Positions 1 through 9,449 of a DNA stretch of 64,000 nt are shown in pieces. The stretch comes from PALSA-1316 sp964499365 (GTDB lineage Bacteria > Nitrospirota > Thermodesulfovibrionia > Thermodesulfovibrionales > UBA6898), in the NCBI GenBank assembly GCA_964499365.1, contig CAZCKU010000001.1, forward strand, positions 372,001-436,000, given 5' to 3'. The position numbers and the translations under genes are program-made. The notes below the pieces were generated by a model. That model did not search any database. It had not been told where the DNA came from and was given only the letters and a program-made list of their open reading frames with translations. Each line of letters opens with the position of its first letter. The stretch's first letter is position 1.

Positions 1-87
1 GCCGTGGAGGACGAGATTGAGCAGCTCGAGCAGTATCTCCTTGGACATCCTTCGATGAAATACCCGAAGGGCCAGGTCGCCCGGTAG
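1..87 (+). CDS. C-terminal end of a truncated unknown protein
   Basis: An open frame enters from the left edge and ends at TAG (85-87). Only 28 residues are visible; they are charged and end PKGQVAR. Too little remains to assign a family. The next gene starts at 90, two bases after this stop, so the two are probably in one operon. Confidence 0.5.
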   Translation, partial: AVEDEIEQLEQYLLGHPSMKYPKGQVAR

Positions 88-89
88 TA

Positions 90-1088
90 ATGGGATATCC
101 CCTTGCTGCTCGATGCCGCGCCTCTGTTGCGGTGCTGGTCCTCGTATCAGTCCTTCTGGCCGCAGGCTGCGCCCGGCAGTCAACAATGGTTTCCGACACG
201 ACCTTTACGCTTGCCTCGGTGATACACGAGCCTGAGGAGGGGAGGGTCGCGGAGGTTCTGGAAGCCGTAAAACAGCGCAACAGCAGCCTCGAAACCAATC
301 TCACCTGGATTACCTCCGCATACAGGCAGTTTCTGATAAAGGAGTTAACTGACCTTGAGGAACGCGACTATGCCTCGTACAGCAGCTATTTGGACCATGG
401 CGCCGTGTATATTGTCATTCATCCTGCCTATTATGCTTTTTTTGATGCCGAGAGCAGTTCGTTTCTTGAGCCCTTCCCCGGGGGGGTGCAGCCCAATGCC
501 CTGCAGCAGTTTCTCCAGAGCCAGGTATACTCGGACAAGGGACGCCTGATGCAGGCCCAGGAAAGGACACTGCGGGATTTCCTGGAATACACCTCAACGG
601 CGAAGAAGCTGATGCTGCTGGTGCTTCCGGGAGACTATGCTCAGGCCTCCTCCTATCGCTACGGCGATGGGCGTGATGAATACATGCGCTATATCAATGA
701 AGTAACGAATGAATCAGGATCAGTGCTGTATCTTTTTTCGAAGAGGACCAGCACCGGCAGTCTGAGACCTGCCGACAAAAAAAGACTGCTCAAGTTTCTG
801 GCCGCCGTCGGTCCGAGCAGGGTGCTCATCGGTGGCGGTTACCTGGGCCGCTGCGTAGGTGAGTTCTGGAAGGACATCGGCGACGGGTTCCTGCAGGACA
901 ACCTGTATCTTGTCCCGGAAATTACTGCGTGGTCCCCTGCGGACGTATCCTCTGACGAAGCCGCTGCGGTCCTTCACTCTGACGGAACCATTGACTTTGA
1001 AAAGTACTCAGCTGCAGCGGAGCAGAAAAACCTGAAACGGCAGAAGGCAAACCTGCCGGTCAGGCCCCCCGATCATGACGGAAAATAG
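90..1088 (+). CDS. Hypothetical lipoprotein
   Basis: A 332-residue protein with a positively charged N-terminus, a hydrophobic segment and a lipobox (LLAAGC, Cys about residue 27), so it is predicted to be exported and lipid-anchored. The mature part is soluble and I recognise no domain; it contains a stretch reading AVYIVIHPAYYAFF and further mixed alpha/beta sequence. It starts two bases after the preceding gene and ends about 60 bases before the spermidine-synthase-like gene, so it may be co-transcribed with both. Export is well supported; function is unknown. Confidence 0.7.
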   Translation: MGYPLAARCRASVAVLVLVSVLLAAGCARQSTMVSDTTFTLASVIHEPEEGRVAEVLEAVKQRNSSLETNLTWITSAYRQFLIKELTDLEERDYASYSSYLDHGAVYIVIHPAYYAFFDAESSSFLEPFPGGVQPNALQQFLQSQVYSDKGRLMQAQERTLRDFLEYTSTAKKLMLLVLPGDYAQASSYRYGDGRDEYMRYINEVTNESGSVLYLFSKRTSTGSLRPADKKRLLKFLAAVGPSRVLIGGGYLGRCVGEFWKDIGDGFLQDNLYLVPEITAWSPADVSSDEAAAVLHSDGTIDFEKYSAAAEQKNLKRQKANLPVRPPDHDGK

Positions 1089-1151
1089 TCGGAGGATGTC
1101 CCTCCGGAGAACCGGAGCTGGTCAGCATCTGCGCACAAAGGGAGGTGGCTG

Positions 1152-4115
1152 ATGCAGAGACGCTACCCCTTGCTGATCCTGCTTTTTTCTCTTTCAGGAG
1201 TGACCGGACTCATTTATGAGTCCATCTGGACACATTACCTCAAACTTTTTCTGGGACATGCCGCCTATGCGCAGACCCTCGTCCTTGCCATCTTTATGGG
1301 CGGGATGGCGCTTGGATCTTTTCTCAGCAGCCGGTACATGGGGAGATGGAGAAATCTGTTTGTGGGATATGCCCTGGCAGAGGGGGCGATCGGCATATCA
1401 GCCCTGCTTTTTCACGATGTGTTCGAAAAGGCGGTCGGGTTTTCCTATCATACCGCTCTCCCTGCATTGGGCAGTCCGGCTGCTGTCAATGCCTACAAGT
1501 GGATACTTGCATCACTTCTCATCCTTCCCCAGACTGTTCTTCTTGGCATGACCTTTCCCCTAATGAGCGGCGCAGTCCTGCGACGCTTTCCGGAAGAACC
1601 GGGAAGGTCGATATCCCTGCTCTATTTTTCTAACAGCATCGGCGCGTCGATTGGTGTGGTTGCCAGCGGCTTCTGGCTGGTCAGGCTGTTGGGGTTGCCG
1701 GGGACTATTCGGTTTGCGGGGGTGCTGAACATCCTGATAGCAGCCGTCATCTGGTACCTTTCGGAGAGGGGCGGGGCTGTTGTCGCTCCGGTGCATGCGG
1801 AAAAGGCCGGGGGTGAAGGTGGCGGTCGAGGCTGGTACCTGGCCCTGCTGACAGTCTCGCTTGTCACCGGCACCGCCTCCTTTATCTATGAGGTCGGGTG
1901 GATTCGCATGCTCAGCCTTGTGCTGGGGAGTTCGACGCATGCCTTCGAGCTCATGCTCAGCTCCTTTATCCTGGGGCTTGCGCTGGGAGGCCTTTGGATC
2001 CATGGCCGGATTGACCGCGTGGCCCAGCCGGTACGCTATCTCCTTTTTGTCCAGGTCATCATGGGGGTTCTGGCGCTTCTGACCCTCCCTGTGTATGGCA
2101 ATACGTTTGAGGTCATGCAGTGGCTGATGAAGCATGTCGCCAAGACCGACACCGGGTATGCCCTTTTCAATCTCTCCAGCCATGCCATTGCGTCGGCTAT
2201 CATGCTGCCTGCGGCATTTTGCGCAGGCATGACGCTACCGTTGATAACGTTTATTCTCCTGCGGCGGGGATATGGTGAACGCAGTATCGGTGCGGTCTAT
2301 GCAGCAAATACGGTGGGGGCCATCGCCGGTGTTTTTTTTGCGATTCATGCCGGACTCCCCCTTCTCGGACTTAAAGGTCTTCTGATATTCGGGGCCGGTC
2401 TGGATATTCTCCTTGGTCTGGCGCTGCTCTGGAGCCCTGCGGCGGGCTACACCGGGAGAAAGATTCCTGCAGCCGTGACCGCCTTTTCAATGATTGCGGT
2501 GGTATGCGTCCTTCTGCTTGTTGAGCTTGATCCCTATAAGATGGCCTCGGGGGTATATCGGGAAGTCGGTGCCATAACAAAGGACGACAGCCGTCTCGTC
2601 TTTCACCGGGACGGCAAGACCGCAACCGTGAGCATGGTGCTCCAGAACAGCGGGGTCATGCAGATTCGCACGAACGGGAAGACCGATGCCTCGATCTTTA
2701 TGAGAGAGAATAAAAAGGGCCATATTGACGAGACAACCATGGTTTTTGCGGCGGCCCTCCCTCTCTCCCTGCATCCGGGCGCAAAGACAGCTGCGAACAT
2801 AGGGCTGGGCTCCGGGCTGACGACCCACGCACTCCTTGGCTCCTCCCAGCTTGACCAGGTAGACACCATCGAGATAGAGCGGGAGATGGTAGAGGGTGCG
2901 AGAAATTTCGGCAGTTATGTGGGACGCGCCTTTACCGACCCCCGCAGCAGGATCTATATTGAAGATGCAAAGACCTTTTTTTCGGCGCATAACAGAAAGT
3001 ATGACATCATCATTTCGGAGCCTTCGAACCCGTGGGTGAGCGGGGTTTCGGGACTTTTCTCTGAAGAGTTCTACCGATTGATCGGCCGGTATCTGAATGA
3101 CCGGGGGCTGTTTGTCCAGTGGATGCAGCTCTACGAGATCGATCTGCCGCTCGTCATGTCGGTGCTGAAGTCTGTTTCTTCACAGTTTGCCGATTTTGTG
3201 GTCTATGCCCCGAGCTACGGTGACATTCTGATTGTTGCCTCGAATCAGCAGGTGCCTCTGCCCGGTCCCTCGGTATTTGATTCGCCTGAGCTGGTCAGAC
3301 TGCTCAGACGGGCAAGTATCAACAATGTCCAGGATATCGGGATCCGGATGGTCGGAAACAGGAAGGTCCTCCGCAACTATATAGAGACCTTCCCAATCCG
3401 GGGTAATTCTGACTACTACCCGGTCCTGGACCAGAACGCAACACGGGCCCGCTTTATGAAGGCCGATGCCCGGGAGATACTCTCGCTCGCCTCTGAACCG
3501 CTGCCGGTGCTGGAGATATTGGGTGCGGGTCTTCCCGGGACAACAGATACGCTGGTTACCCCGACCCCGTTTTACCCCCGGTCCCAGGAAGTAGCACGTG
3601 CAGTGGGCCTGCGTGACCTGCTGCTGCAGACAACCCCTGGAACAACCGGAATGGGCGAGGTCAGGGAGCAGGCCCTTGCCCTGAGGCGGATTTTTTATGA
3701 GTGTGGTGCTGTCTCTGAGGATATGAGAGTCCCGGTGATATTCAATGCTGCCCTCAGGATGGTCCCGAACCTGAGTCCTGAAGAACTTGACAGGATCTGG
3801 CGGAGTCTGGAGGCCGGTCCCTGTACAAAGAAATTGTCTGCTGCAGAGGCCAGCTGGATCTCCCTGTTTAAGGCCCTCGGCAGGCGCGATGCGCGCGGCA
3901 TTGTCCAGACTGCGGGAGCCATGATCGAAGGCGGGGTGGCAAAGACGCGGCCTGAGCTGCAGTATCTCCTTGCCTCTGAGATTGCCGGGAACCTTGCCCT
4001 GGGAGAGACCGGCAGGGCGAAACAGCGATGGACGTCCCACAGAAATCTCATTTCTGGCGAAGCTGCCCCGGGCATGCTCTTCCGCGTTCTCCGCGCGGAG
4101 AGTCAGCAGCCATGA
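1152..4115 (+). CDS. Fused membrane/spermidine synthase-like protein
   Basis: A 987-residue protein. Residues about 1-470 are polytopic membrane sequence made of two similar halves: LIYESIWTHYLKLFLG near residue 17 and FIYEVGWIRMLSLVLG near residue 243 look like a duplication. Residues about 500-760 match the spermidine synthase fold: a SAM-type glycine motif (NIGLGSGLTTHAL, about 548), DAKTFF (about 604) and SEPSNPWVSG (about 621). About 220 C-terminal residues follow with no recognised domain. Such fusions are common in bacteria, but their substrate is generally not established, so polyamine synthesis should not be assumed. An RBS (GGGAGGTGG) lies just upstream of the ATG. Confidence 0.8.
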   Translation: MQRRYPLLILLFSLSGVTGLIYESIWTHYLKLFLGHAAYAQTLVLAIFMGGMALGSFLSSRYMGRWRNLFVGYALAEGAIGISALLFHDVFEKAVGFSYHTALPALGSPAAVNAYKWILASLLILPQTVLLGMTFPLMSGAVLRRFPEEPGRSISLLYFSNSIGASIGVVASGFWLVRLLGLPGTIRFAGVLNILIAAVIWYLSERGGAVVAPVHAEKAGGEGGGRGWYLALLTVSLVTGTASFIYEVGWIRMLSLVLGSSTHAFELMLSSFILGLALGGLWIHGRIDRVAQPVRYLLFVQVIMGVLALLTLPVYGNTFEVMQWLMKHVAKTDTGYALFNLSSHAIASAIMLPAAFCAGMTLPLITFILLRRGYGERSIGAVYAANTVGAIAGVFFAIHAGLPLLGLKGLLIFGAGLDILLGLALLWSPAAGYTGRKIPAAVTAFSMIAVVCVLLLVELDPYKMASGVYREVGAITKDDSRLVFHRDGKTATVSMVLQNSGVMQIRTNGKTDASIFMRENKKGHIDETTMVFAAALPLSLHPGAKTAANIGLGSGLTTHALLGSSQLDQVDTIEIEREMVEGARNFGSYVGRAFTDPRSRIYIEDAKTFFSAHNRKYDIIISEPSNPWVSGVSGLFSEEFYRLIGRYLNDRGLFVQWMQLYEIDLPLVMSVLKSVSSQFADFVVYAPSYGDILIVASNQQVPLPGPSVFDSPELVRLLRRASINNVQDIGIRMVGNRKVLRNYIETFPIRGNSDYYPVLDQNATRARFMKADAREILSLASEPLPVLEILGAGLPGTTDTLVTPTPFYPRSQEVARAVGLRDLLLQTTPGTTGMGEVREQALALRRIFYECGAVSEDMRVPVIFNAALRMVPNLSPEELDRIWRSLEAGPCTKKLSAAEASWISLFKALGRRDARGIVQTAGAMIEGGVAKTRPELQYLLASEIAGNLALGETGRAKQRWTSHRNLISGEAAPGMLFRVLRAESQQP

Positions 4116-4232
4116 GAGCGCGTTTCGGGGCTGCCGGCAGAGATGGCAATTGACAGAAATCCGGCTGTTTTGTTAGCGTATCAAATGGATTCAATTACCA
4201 TGCTGGATTCTGCCAGGAAAGTGAGGAGTGTC

Positions 4233-5018
4233 ATGTCTATTGCAAGAAACAGCCTGTCTTTGCTCGTATTTCTGACTGTCGTTATTCTCGCGAGCGGCCT
4301 GCTCCTCCCTGCCGGCAATGCGTCTGCAGCGGCCCAGCCGGACTGCCTGACATGCCATGAAGATCTTTCGAAGGGCAAGGTTGTCCATGCAGCTGTCCAG
4401 ATGGGATGCACCACCTGTCATTCAGGTATCGATGCGAATGACATTCCTCATAAAAAGACGAACAAGCTTCCGAAGGGGCTTTCGGCAGAACAGCCTGATC
4501 TCTGTTATGGCTGCCATGACAAGGCAAAATTTATAGGCAAGTCGATCCATGCCCCGGTAGGGATCGGCAGCTGCACAGGCTGCCATTCCCCCCATAAATC
4601 GGCGCACGAAAAACTGCTCCTCAAGAAGACGCCTGAGCTCTGTTACGAATGCCACGACAAGAAGGATTTTGCGAAGAAAAATGTCCATATGCCGGTAGAA
4701 GGAGGCATGTGTCTTGGCTGCCATAAACCGCATGTGGCAGAAGAGATGGCGCTGCTGAAGCAGGATGCCATCGGGCTCTGCTTTGAATGCCATCCTGCGG
4801 TCAGGAAGACCCCTCATGCTGTCTCCGGGTTTTCGACTGCGGGCCACCCCATCGGTCTGCCGCTGAAAAAGAAGAAGTCGGTTATCGACCCGGCGCGGCC
4901 CGGAAAAAAGTTCTACTGCGGCAGCTGCCATAACCCGCACAGCTCAGACTGGATGAAATTGTTCCGGTATAAAGCCAACGTTGCGTTCGAGATCTGTGAT
5001 AACTGTCACAAGATGTAA
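4233..5018 (+). CDS. Nine-heme c-type cytochrome, doubled CXXCH family
   Basis: A 261-residue exported protein starting MSIARNSLSLLVF. The ATG at 4233 has a GAGGAG-type RBS; an in-frame upstream ATG at 4143 lacks one. A signal peptide ends near NASAAA. Nine CXXCH motifs follow: CLTCH, CTTCH, CYGCH, CTGCH, CYECH, CLGCH, CFECH, CGSCH and CDNCH, the last two residues from the C-terminus. Pairs are separated by short spacers containing His (for example CTGCHSPHKSAHEKLL), which is the doubled-CXXCH pattern. It probably carries electrons in the periplasm or at the outer surface. The NHL lipoprotein gene follows closely. Confidence 0.85.
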   Translation: MSIARNSLSLLVFLTVVILASGLLLPAGNASAAAQPDCLTCHEDLSKGKVVHAAVQMGCTTCHSGIDANDIPHKKTNKLPKGLSAEQPDLCYGCHDKAKFIGKSIHAPVGIGSCTGCHSPHKSAHEKLLLKKTPELCYECHDKKDFAKKNVHMPVEGGMCLGCHKPHVAEEMALLKQDAIGLCFECHPAVRKTPHAVSGFSTAGHPIGLPLKKKKSVIDPARPGKKFYCGSCHNPHSSDWMKLFRYKANVAFEICDNCHKM

Positions 5019-5045
5019 ACTCATTCCCGAGGTGTGATGATCGAC

Positions 5046-6068
5046 ATGAGAGAAAAATCTGTATTTCGTGTGTTAAAGCACATCGTCATGTTCCTTGTCC
5101 TTGCGATATTGGCGGGGTGTGCCACTGAAAAGGTGGCGATTCCGGACCTTGTCTGGCCCCTGCCCCCTGATCCCCCCCGCATAAAGTATGTCGGTCAGCT
5201 GAAGACGAGCCTCGACGTCGAGGAAAGCAGTTCCATAGGCGATGCGATCTTCGGAACAGGGAGGGAATTTCAGCTTGTCAAGCCGTATGGCATTGCGGTC
5301 GACACCCAGGACAGGGTCTTTGTGAGTGAAGTCGGCAAGGTCGTTGTCTTCGACAAAAAGAACAAAAAAGTAAGGTTCATCGGCGAATCAGGGCAGGGTA
5401 AATTGACTCAGCCGGTCGGGATTGCGGTTTCTGCCCGGGACGGCAGGGTGTATGTGTCCGATATCTCGGATAAGAAGATCTATGTCTATAATAACGACTT
5501 CCGGTTCGTCACCACTATTGGAAAGCCGGGTGATTTTGATAACCCTACCGGTATTGCACTTGATGAGGCCAGACAGAGACTTCTTGTGGTTGACACCAGG
5601 AAGAACAGAGTGATGGCCTTCGGCCTTGACGGCAAACAGCTCTTCACCTTTGGCAAGCTTGGGGTTGAGGATGGCGATTTTCATACCGCCTCCCAGTTGG
5701 CCCTTGATAAAGAGGGCAATATCTATGTCTCCGACACCCAGAACTTCAGGGTCCAGATATTCAGTCCTGATGGCAAATTTCTTAAAAAATTCGGCCAGAT
5801 CGGTGATTGTGTCGGCTGCTTTGCCCGTCCGAAGGGTATTGCCCTTGATTCAGAAGGCCATATTTATGTGGTGGATGCCGCGTTCCAGAATGTCCAGATT
5901 TTCAATAAAGAAGGTGAGACCCTGCTCTTCTTCGGAAGCCATGGGTCGCAGCCCGGCGAATTCTTTCTGCCTGCGGGGATTGCGATAGACCAGAATGACC
6001 GCATCTATGTTACCGAGCAGTTTACCGCCCGTATCTCGATCTTCCAGTACCTTGGGGACAAGAAATAG
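5046..6068 (+). CDS. NHL-repeat (beta-propeller) lipoprotein
   Basis: About 340 residues with a hydrophobic leader and lipobox (ILAGC). GTG (5034) and ATG (5037) are alternative in-frame starts; ATG 5046 has GAGGTG about 11 bases upstream. The mature part contains repeated NHL blades with the signature GIAVD..G.IYVSD...VQIF, about six in total, forming a propeller usually used for protein or ligand binding. The post-signal stretch WPLPPDPPRIKYVG is shared with the paralogue at 12046. It lies between a nine-heme and a four-heme cytochrome gene, so a role in assembling or docking cytochromes at the envelope is inferred. Confidence 0.8.
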   Translation: MREKSVFRVLKHIVMFLVLAILAGCATEKVAIPDLVWPLPPDPPRIKYVGQLKTSLDVEESSSIGDAIFGTGREFQLVKPYGIAVDTQDRVFVSEVGKVVVFDKKNKKVRFIGESGQGKLTQPVGIAVSARDGRVYVSDISDKKIYVYNNDFRFVTTIGKPGDFDNPTGIALDEARQRLLVVDTRKNRVMAFGLDGKQLFTFGKLGVEDGDFHTASQLALDKEGNIYVSDTQNFRVQIFSPDGKFLKKFGQIGDCVGCFARPKGIALDSEGHIYVVDAAFQNVQIFNKEGETLLFFGSHGSQPGEFFLPAGIAIDQNDRIYVTEQFTARISIFQYLGDKK

Positions 6069-6174
6069 TATGGGCAGGATGTTGTCAACCCACGGATGGG
6101 TGAAATGCCCCTATGTGTTTTCGGGTAGTGTGTTATTTGATGCAGATTTTTTTGGTGTTTCGTTTGCTTTTTAG

Positions 6175-6203
6175 TTGCTTTATCGTTTTGGATCGCCTAT
6201 AAT
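6175..6203 (+). promoter_or_regulatory. Sigma-70-type promoter for the four-heme cytochrome
   Basis: TTGCTT (6175-6180) and a perfect TATAAT (6198-6203) are separated by 17 bases. Transcription would start near 6210, giving an untranslated leader of about 125 bases before the ATG at 6337. The preceding 100 bases are T-rich. Predicted only. Confidence 0.6.
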
Positions 6204-6336
6204 GGCGCAGAATAAGCAGAAAGCTGCTGGAGGAGATCCCAGTATTGAAGTGGCAAGGTAATTGCTATATTTGTTCTCTGATATAGAGTATCTTTACTCT
6301 GTAAGATAATTTCTAACTGAAAGGAGGTGAAACTGA

Positions 6337-6990
6337 ATGAAGAAGATTTTATTGATTTCCCTCTGCATGTTGCTTGTCGCAACATCGGCCTTTGCTCTGA
6401 TCGCAGGATCAGCACATGACCTTTCCCCTTCGGGCGGCGTTTATACCGGTGGTGTGAAGTCATCCTGTGCTTACTGCCATGCCCCTCACCATGCAATATC
6501 AGGCGCTCCGCTCTGGAACAGGACCCTGACTGTCGGTGGTTACACACTGTACGGTGCTGGAAGCACCCTTGGCGGTTCAACCGTGAACCAGCCTGGCGTT
6601 AATTCCCAGACCTGTCTGAGCTGCCATGACGGTACCGTCAACGTTGGTGATGTTGTCAACGGAACCGACGATACACCTGTTCTGGCAGGCGTTCTTACTG
6701 CTGGTAAGATCGACGCTGCGGCTGCCGGCTACATCGGCACAAACCTGACAACAACCCATCCTATCGGCGTTGTCTATGATTCTTCTGTCACCATTGCCGG
6801 ACTTACCAACACGGTTAATGCAAACAACCAGGTTGGCGGCAAGAAGTGGAAGATCTACGGCGGCGGTGATGGAACTGGTAGTGTGGAATGTGGTTCATGC
6901 CACGATCCCCACAACACAACTGCCGGCGAACAGCCGTTCCTTAAGGACACTCTCGCAACAATCTGCGCAGACTGTCACTCGAACAAATAA
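6337..6990 (+). CDS. Four-heme c-type cytochrome (paralogue 1)
   Basis: A 217-residue exported protein with a signal peptide ending near SAFA and an excellent RBS (AAAGGAGGTGAA). Four CXXCH motifs: CAYCH (followed by APHH), CLSCH (followed by DGTVNVGD), CGSCH (followed by DPHN) and CADCH three residues from the C-terminus. The same order and flanking words (HDLS, LWNR, HPIG, CHDPH) recur in the proteins at 13229 and 15225, so the three are paralogues. It has its own promoter and a strong terminator, suggesting a monocistronic and highly expressed gene. A small secreted cytochrome with a C-terminal heme site is compatible with a filament subunit, but that is inference. Confidence 0.85.
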   Translation: MKKILLISLCMLLVATSAFALIAGSAHDLSPSGGVYTGGVKSSCAYCHAPHHAISGAPLWNRTLTVGGYTLYGAGSTLGGSTVNQPGVNSQTCLSCHDGTVNVGDVVNGTDDTPVLAGVLTAGKIDAAAAGYIGTNLTTTHPIGVVYDSSVTIAGLTNTVNANNQVGGKKWKIYGGGDGTGSVECGSCHDPHNTTAGEQPFLKDTLATICADCHSNK

Positions 6991-7004
6991 GGAATGTTTT
7001 TTTC

Positions 7005-7038
7005 GAAAAAAGGAGGTGGAAACACCTCCTTTTTTTTT
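7005..7038 (+). terminator. Rho-independent terminator
   Basis: AGGAGGTG (7011-7018), GAAA loop, CACCTCCT (7023-7030), then eight T residues. It sits 20 bases after the four-heme cytochrome stop. The A run before the stem lets it work in both directions in principle, but the gene order supports the plus strand. Confidence 0.9.
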
Positions 7039-7095
7039 GCGCATCGGTCAAGCTGCATAGTATACTAATTCAATTCTGCTCTGAGAGGTGCATTG

Positions 7096-8109
7096 ATGGC
7101 TATCCGGTTCTTTAAGCGATATAGTGCAGTCTTCGCGCTACTGGTTCTGTCTGCGGCGGCTGTTGCCCTGGCCTCGGAAGACCGTACCATTGCCGCGAGG
7201 GTTGGAGATATTGCCGTGCCCGAGACTCTGGTGCAGGAGGCCCTTGCACAATATGTCCCCCCGGGGGGCTTTCATCAGACGGTAAATCCCGCACAGAGAG
7301 AGAAGTACCGGGGGGAGGCCCTCAGCCAGCTGATCGAGGTTGAACTCCTGTATCAGGGGGCACGCAAGCGGGGGCTGTCCGTCCCTGCCGACGTAACAGG
7401 GAAGATCATTGAGGAAAACATAACAAGATTTGGTTCACGGGAGAAACTTGTTCAATCCCTTGAAAAAAGGCAGATGACGCTGCAGCAGCTGACCGCCCGC
7501 ATAGAAAAGATCCAGATGGTCAAACAGCTCCTGCAGGCCCTTTCGACAGAGAGTATGCCTGCTGATAAGGAGATTGTGGAGTACTATGAGGGCAACAGGA
7601 AGAGATATATGCGGCCGGAGTCAGTCCATCTGCTGCATATCATGGTTAAGGGAGACCCGGGAGCGACTGAGGCAGAGTGGCTGAAGAAGCGGGAGTATGC
7701 CGAGGTGCTGCTCAGCGAGATAAAGGGCGGCAAGGATTTTGGTTCGGTTGCCTATGACAAGTCTGAGGATGCCTACCGCTACAAGAGCGGAGATGTCGGT
7801 TTTATCCATCGGGGCCAGTTTGAGTTCAGGGATCTCGAGGATGCTGCTTTTGAGCTGAAAGAGGGCGAGATGAGCGGAGTCTTGCGGAGCATTTACGGGT
7901 TCCATATCCTCAAGGCACTAAAGAAGAAACCTGCCCAGACGCTGACCCTGGAGGAGGCGAAGGAGACGATCAGGAAGGAACTGAGGCAGAAGAACTTCGA
8001 TGCCAAAAAGGGGGCCTTGATCGACCAGCTCAGGAAAGAATACCCGGTCACGATATATGATAAGGCCGCGGCTCCTGTGAGTACCCCTGCGGCAGTCCCC
8101 GCGAAATAA
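7096..8109 (+). CDS. Periplasmic peptidyl-prolyl isomerase (parvulin, SurA-like)
   Basis: A 337-residue exported protein; the ATG at 7096 follows GAGAGGTG, and a TTG immediately before it is less likely. After a signal peptide (to about ALAS) comes an N-terminal chaperone-like helical region (about 30-165), then a rotamase domain (about 175-275) with the parvulin words VHLLHIMVKG, DFGSVAYDKSED, GDVGFIHRGQ and IYGFHILKA. Family knowledge: such proteins fold secreted and outer-membrane proteins. Its position between cytochrome genes suggests it helps fold exported cytochromes or the beta-barrel downstream; this is inferred. Confidence 0.88.
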   Translation: MAIRFFKRYSAVFALLVLSAAAVALASEDRTIAARVGDIAVPETLVQEALAQYVPPGGFHQTVNPAQREKYRGEALSQLIEVELLYQGARKRGLSVPADVTGKIIEENITRFGSREKLVQSLEKRQMTLQQLTARIEKIQMVKQLLQALSTESMPADKEIVEYYEGNRKRYMRPESVHLLHIMVKGDPGATEAEWLKKREYAEVLLSEIKGGKDFGSVAYDKSEDAYRYKSGDVGFIHRGQFEFRDLEDAAFELKEGEMSGVLRSIYGFHILKALKKKPAQTLTLEEAKETIRKELRQKNFDAKKGALIDQLRKEYPVTIYDKAAAPVSTPAAVPAK

Positions 8110-8207
8110 AGCTGAAAATAACGTCCTGCTGATTTCAGGGGCCGCGTCTTAAGAACAAACAGCCATCCTCCGGCCAGGCAAAGATAAAGGGGAATGCGGG
8201 AGCGTTT

Positions 8208-9095
8208 CTATTTATCCGCATCCTTTACGCATCTGAAGCCGACACCGCTCGGCATACTGGCGGGATTGCCGAAATTCCGGAAGCCTACCCTTAATCCCTG
8301 AGTTGTGCTGGCCCAGGACCCCCCACGGGTAACCTTGCCGCTGCCGGACTCAGGACCCTTTGGATTCCTTGAGGGGGAATTTCGGTAGTACGATGGGTCA
8401 TACCAGTCCGAACACCACTCCGCAACATTTCCCGCCATGCCATAAAGGCCAAACCTGTTTGGATAGTAGGTGCGTGCAGTTTCCACCGGCGCAGGGTAAT
8501 GGTTATGGACCCAGGTCCTGTTAAAGATGATGCCGTCGCTCGGCAGCATATTTCCCCAGGGGTAGTCTGCCCCCTGCAGCCCGCCGCGCGCGGCCTTTTC
8601 CCATTCTGCCTCTGTCGGCAGGCGTCCCCCCGCCCATCTGCAGTAGGCATCGGCTCCGTGCCAGCTGACACTCAACGCGGGATATTGTTCAAACCCTGCC
8701 AGCGCCTTGAATTTAGAGCTTTCGACGGTGATGTCCGTTGGCCAGAAGTCCCTTCCCCTCTCGGTCTTCAGGTCGTCCCTGATCACAATCCAGCCTTCCC
8801 GCTGCCTGCTGAAATTCTCCTTCAGAGAGGACTCATTCAGAAAAATAGAGAAGGCCTCGTTCGTGACCTCATGGACCTGAATATAGAAGGACGAGATGAA
8901 AACACGGTGGGAAGGCTGCTCTTCCGTAGGATATTTCCCTGAATCAGGGCTTCCCATCGCAAATTCTCCCTCCGGGATGAAGGTCATCTCCAGTTTGTCT
9001 CGCAGGGTAACATATTCCCCTGAACTGACCGCATCCGTCACGAAAAAAAGAATCATTGCCAGGCAGATTCTGCCCAGAAAATTAGAAAATGTCAT
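8208..9095 (-). CDS. SUMF1/FGE-family exported protein lacking the catalytic Cys pair
   Basis: A 295-residue protein on the opposite strand to its neighbours, with an N-terminal hydrophobic signal (MILFFVTDAVSSG). The rest is the formylglycine-generating-enzyme fold: FIPEGEFAMGS, VHEVTNEAF, LPTEAEWEKAARGG, GNVAEWCSDWY, RGGSW and GVGFRC are visible. True FGEs carry two Cys shortly after the RGGS(Y/W) motif; here the segment is RGGSWASTTQGLRVGFR, with none. It therefore probably does not make formylglycine and is better read as a SUMF1-fold protein of unknown role. No sulfatase gene is nearby. Confidence 0.82.
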   Translation of the reverse strand: MTFSNFLGRICLAMILFFVTDAVSSGEYVTLRDKLEMTFIPEGEFAMGSPDSGKYPTEEQPSHRVFISSFYIQVHEVTNEAFSIFLNESSLKENFSRQREGWIVIRDDLKTERGRDFWPTDITVESSKFKALAGFEQYPALSVSWHGADAYCRWAGGRLPTEAEWEKAARGGLQGADYPWGNMLPSDGIIFNRTWVHNHYPAPVETARTYYPNRFGLYGMAGNVAEWCSDWYDPSYYRNSPSRNPKGPESGSGKVTRGGSWASTTQGLRVGFRNFGNPASMPSGVGFRCVKDADK

Positions 9096-9449
9096 TCTCA
9101 GGTTGCACCTCCGCAGTCAGTGCATTTGGCAGCCCCGGACTCCGGAAAAGATGACCTGCCGCACGCCAAAATATTATAGAGACCCATGAAATACTATATA
9201 TTATTTCATCCGGTTTTGCTATAATGCAGACCGGCATCATGTCTGCATCTCCGGAGGGGTTGGCACTGTAATTGCTATTAAGTAATGACTATACATATAG
9301 GGGGGCTTTGTTCTTCTTTTAAGAAGCTCAAATGAGCTAATGTTGCTGGTATCGAGAGCACAGACTGAAAAGTTTGGGAGCGTGAATATGCGCTATCCGC
9401 ACGTTATTTTGCGTGAAAATACACGTGTGCCCTGCTGCGTGAATCTCAG
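9096..9449. other. Divergent intergenic region with GCGTGAA direct repeats
   Basis: About 350 bases between the divergent FGE-fold and DUF1670-like genes. A TATAAT at 9220-9225 has no good -35 partner. Three direct copies of GCGTGAA occur at 9380-9386, 9411-9417 and 9437-9443. A short frame (ATG 9340 or 9388, stop 9451-9453) ends in an ATGA overlap with the next gene; GGGAG precedes the 9388 ATG. Nothing else recognisable. Confidence 0.35.

Noticed and set aside
4150..4178. TTGACA 17 bases before TTAGCG upstream of the nine-heme cytochrome
   Set aside because: The -10 element is too poor (TTAGCG) to call a promoter with confidence.
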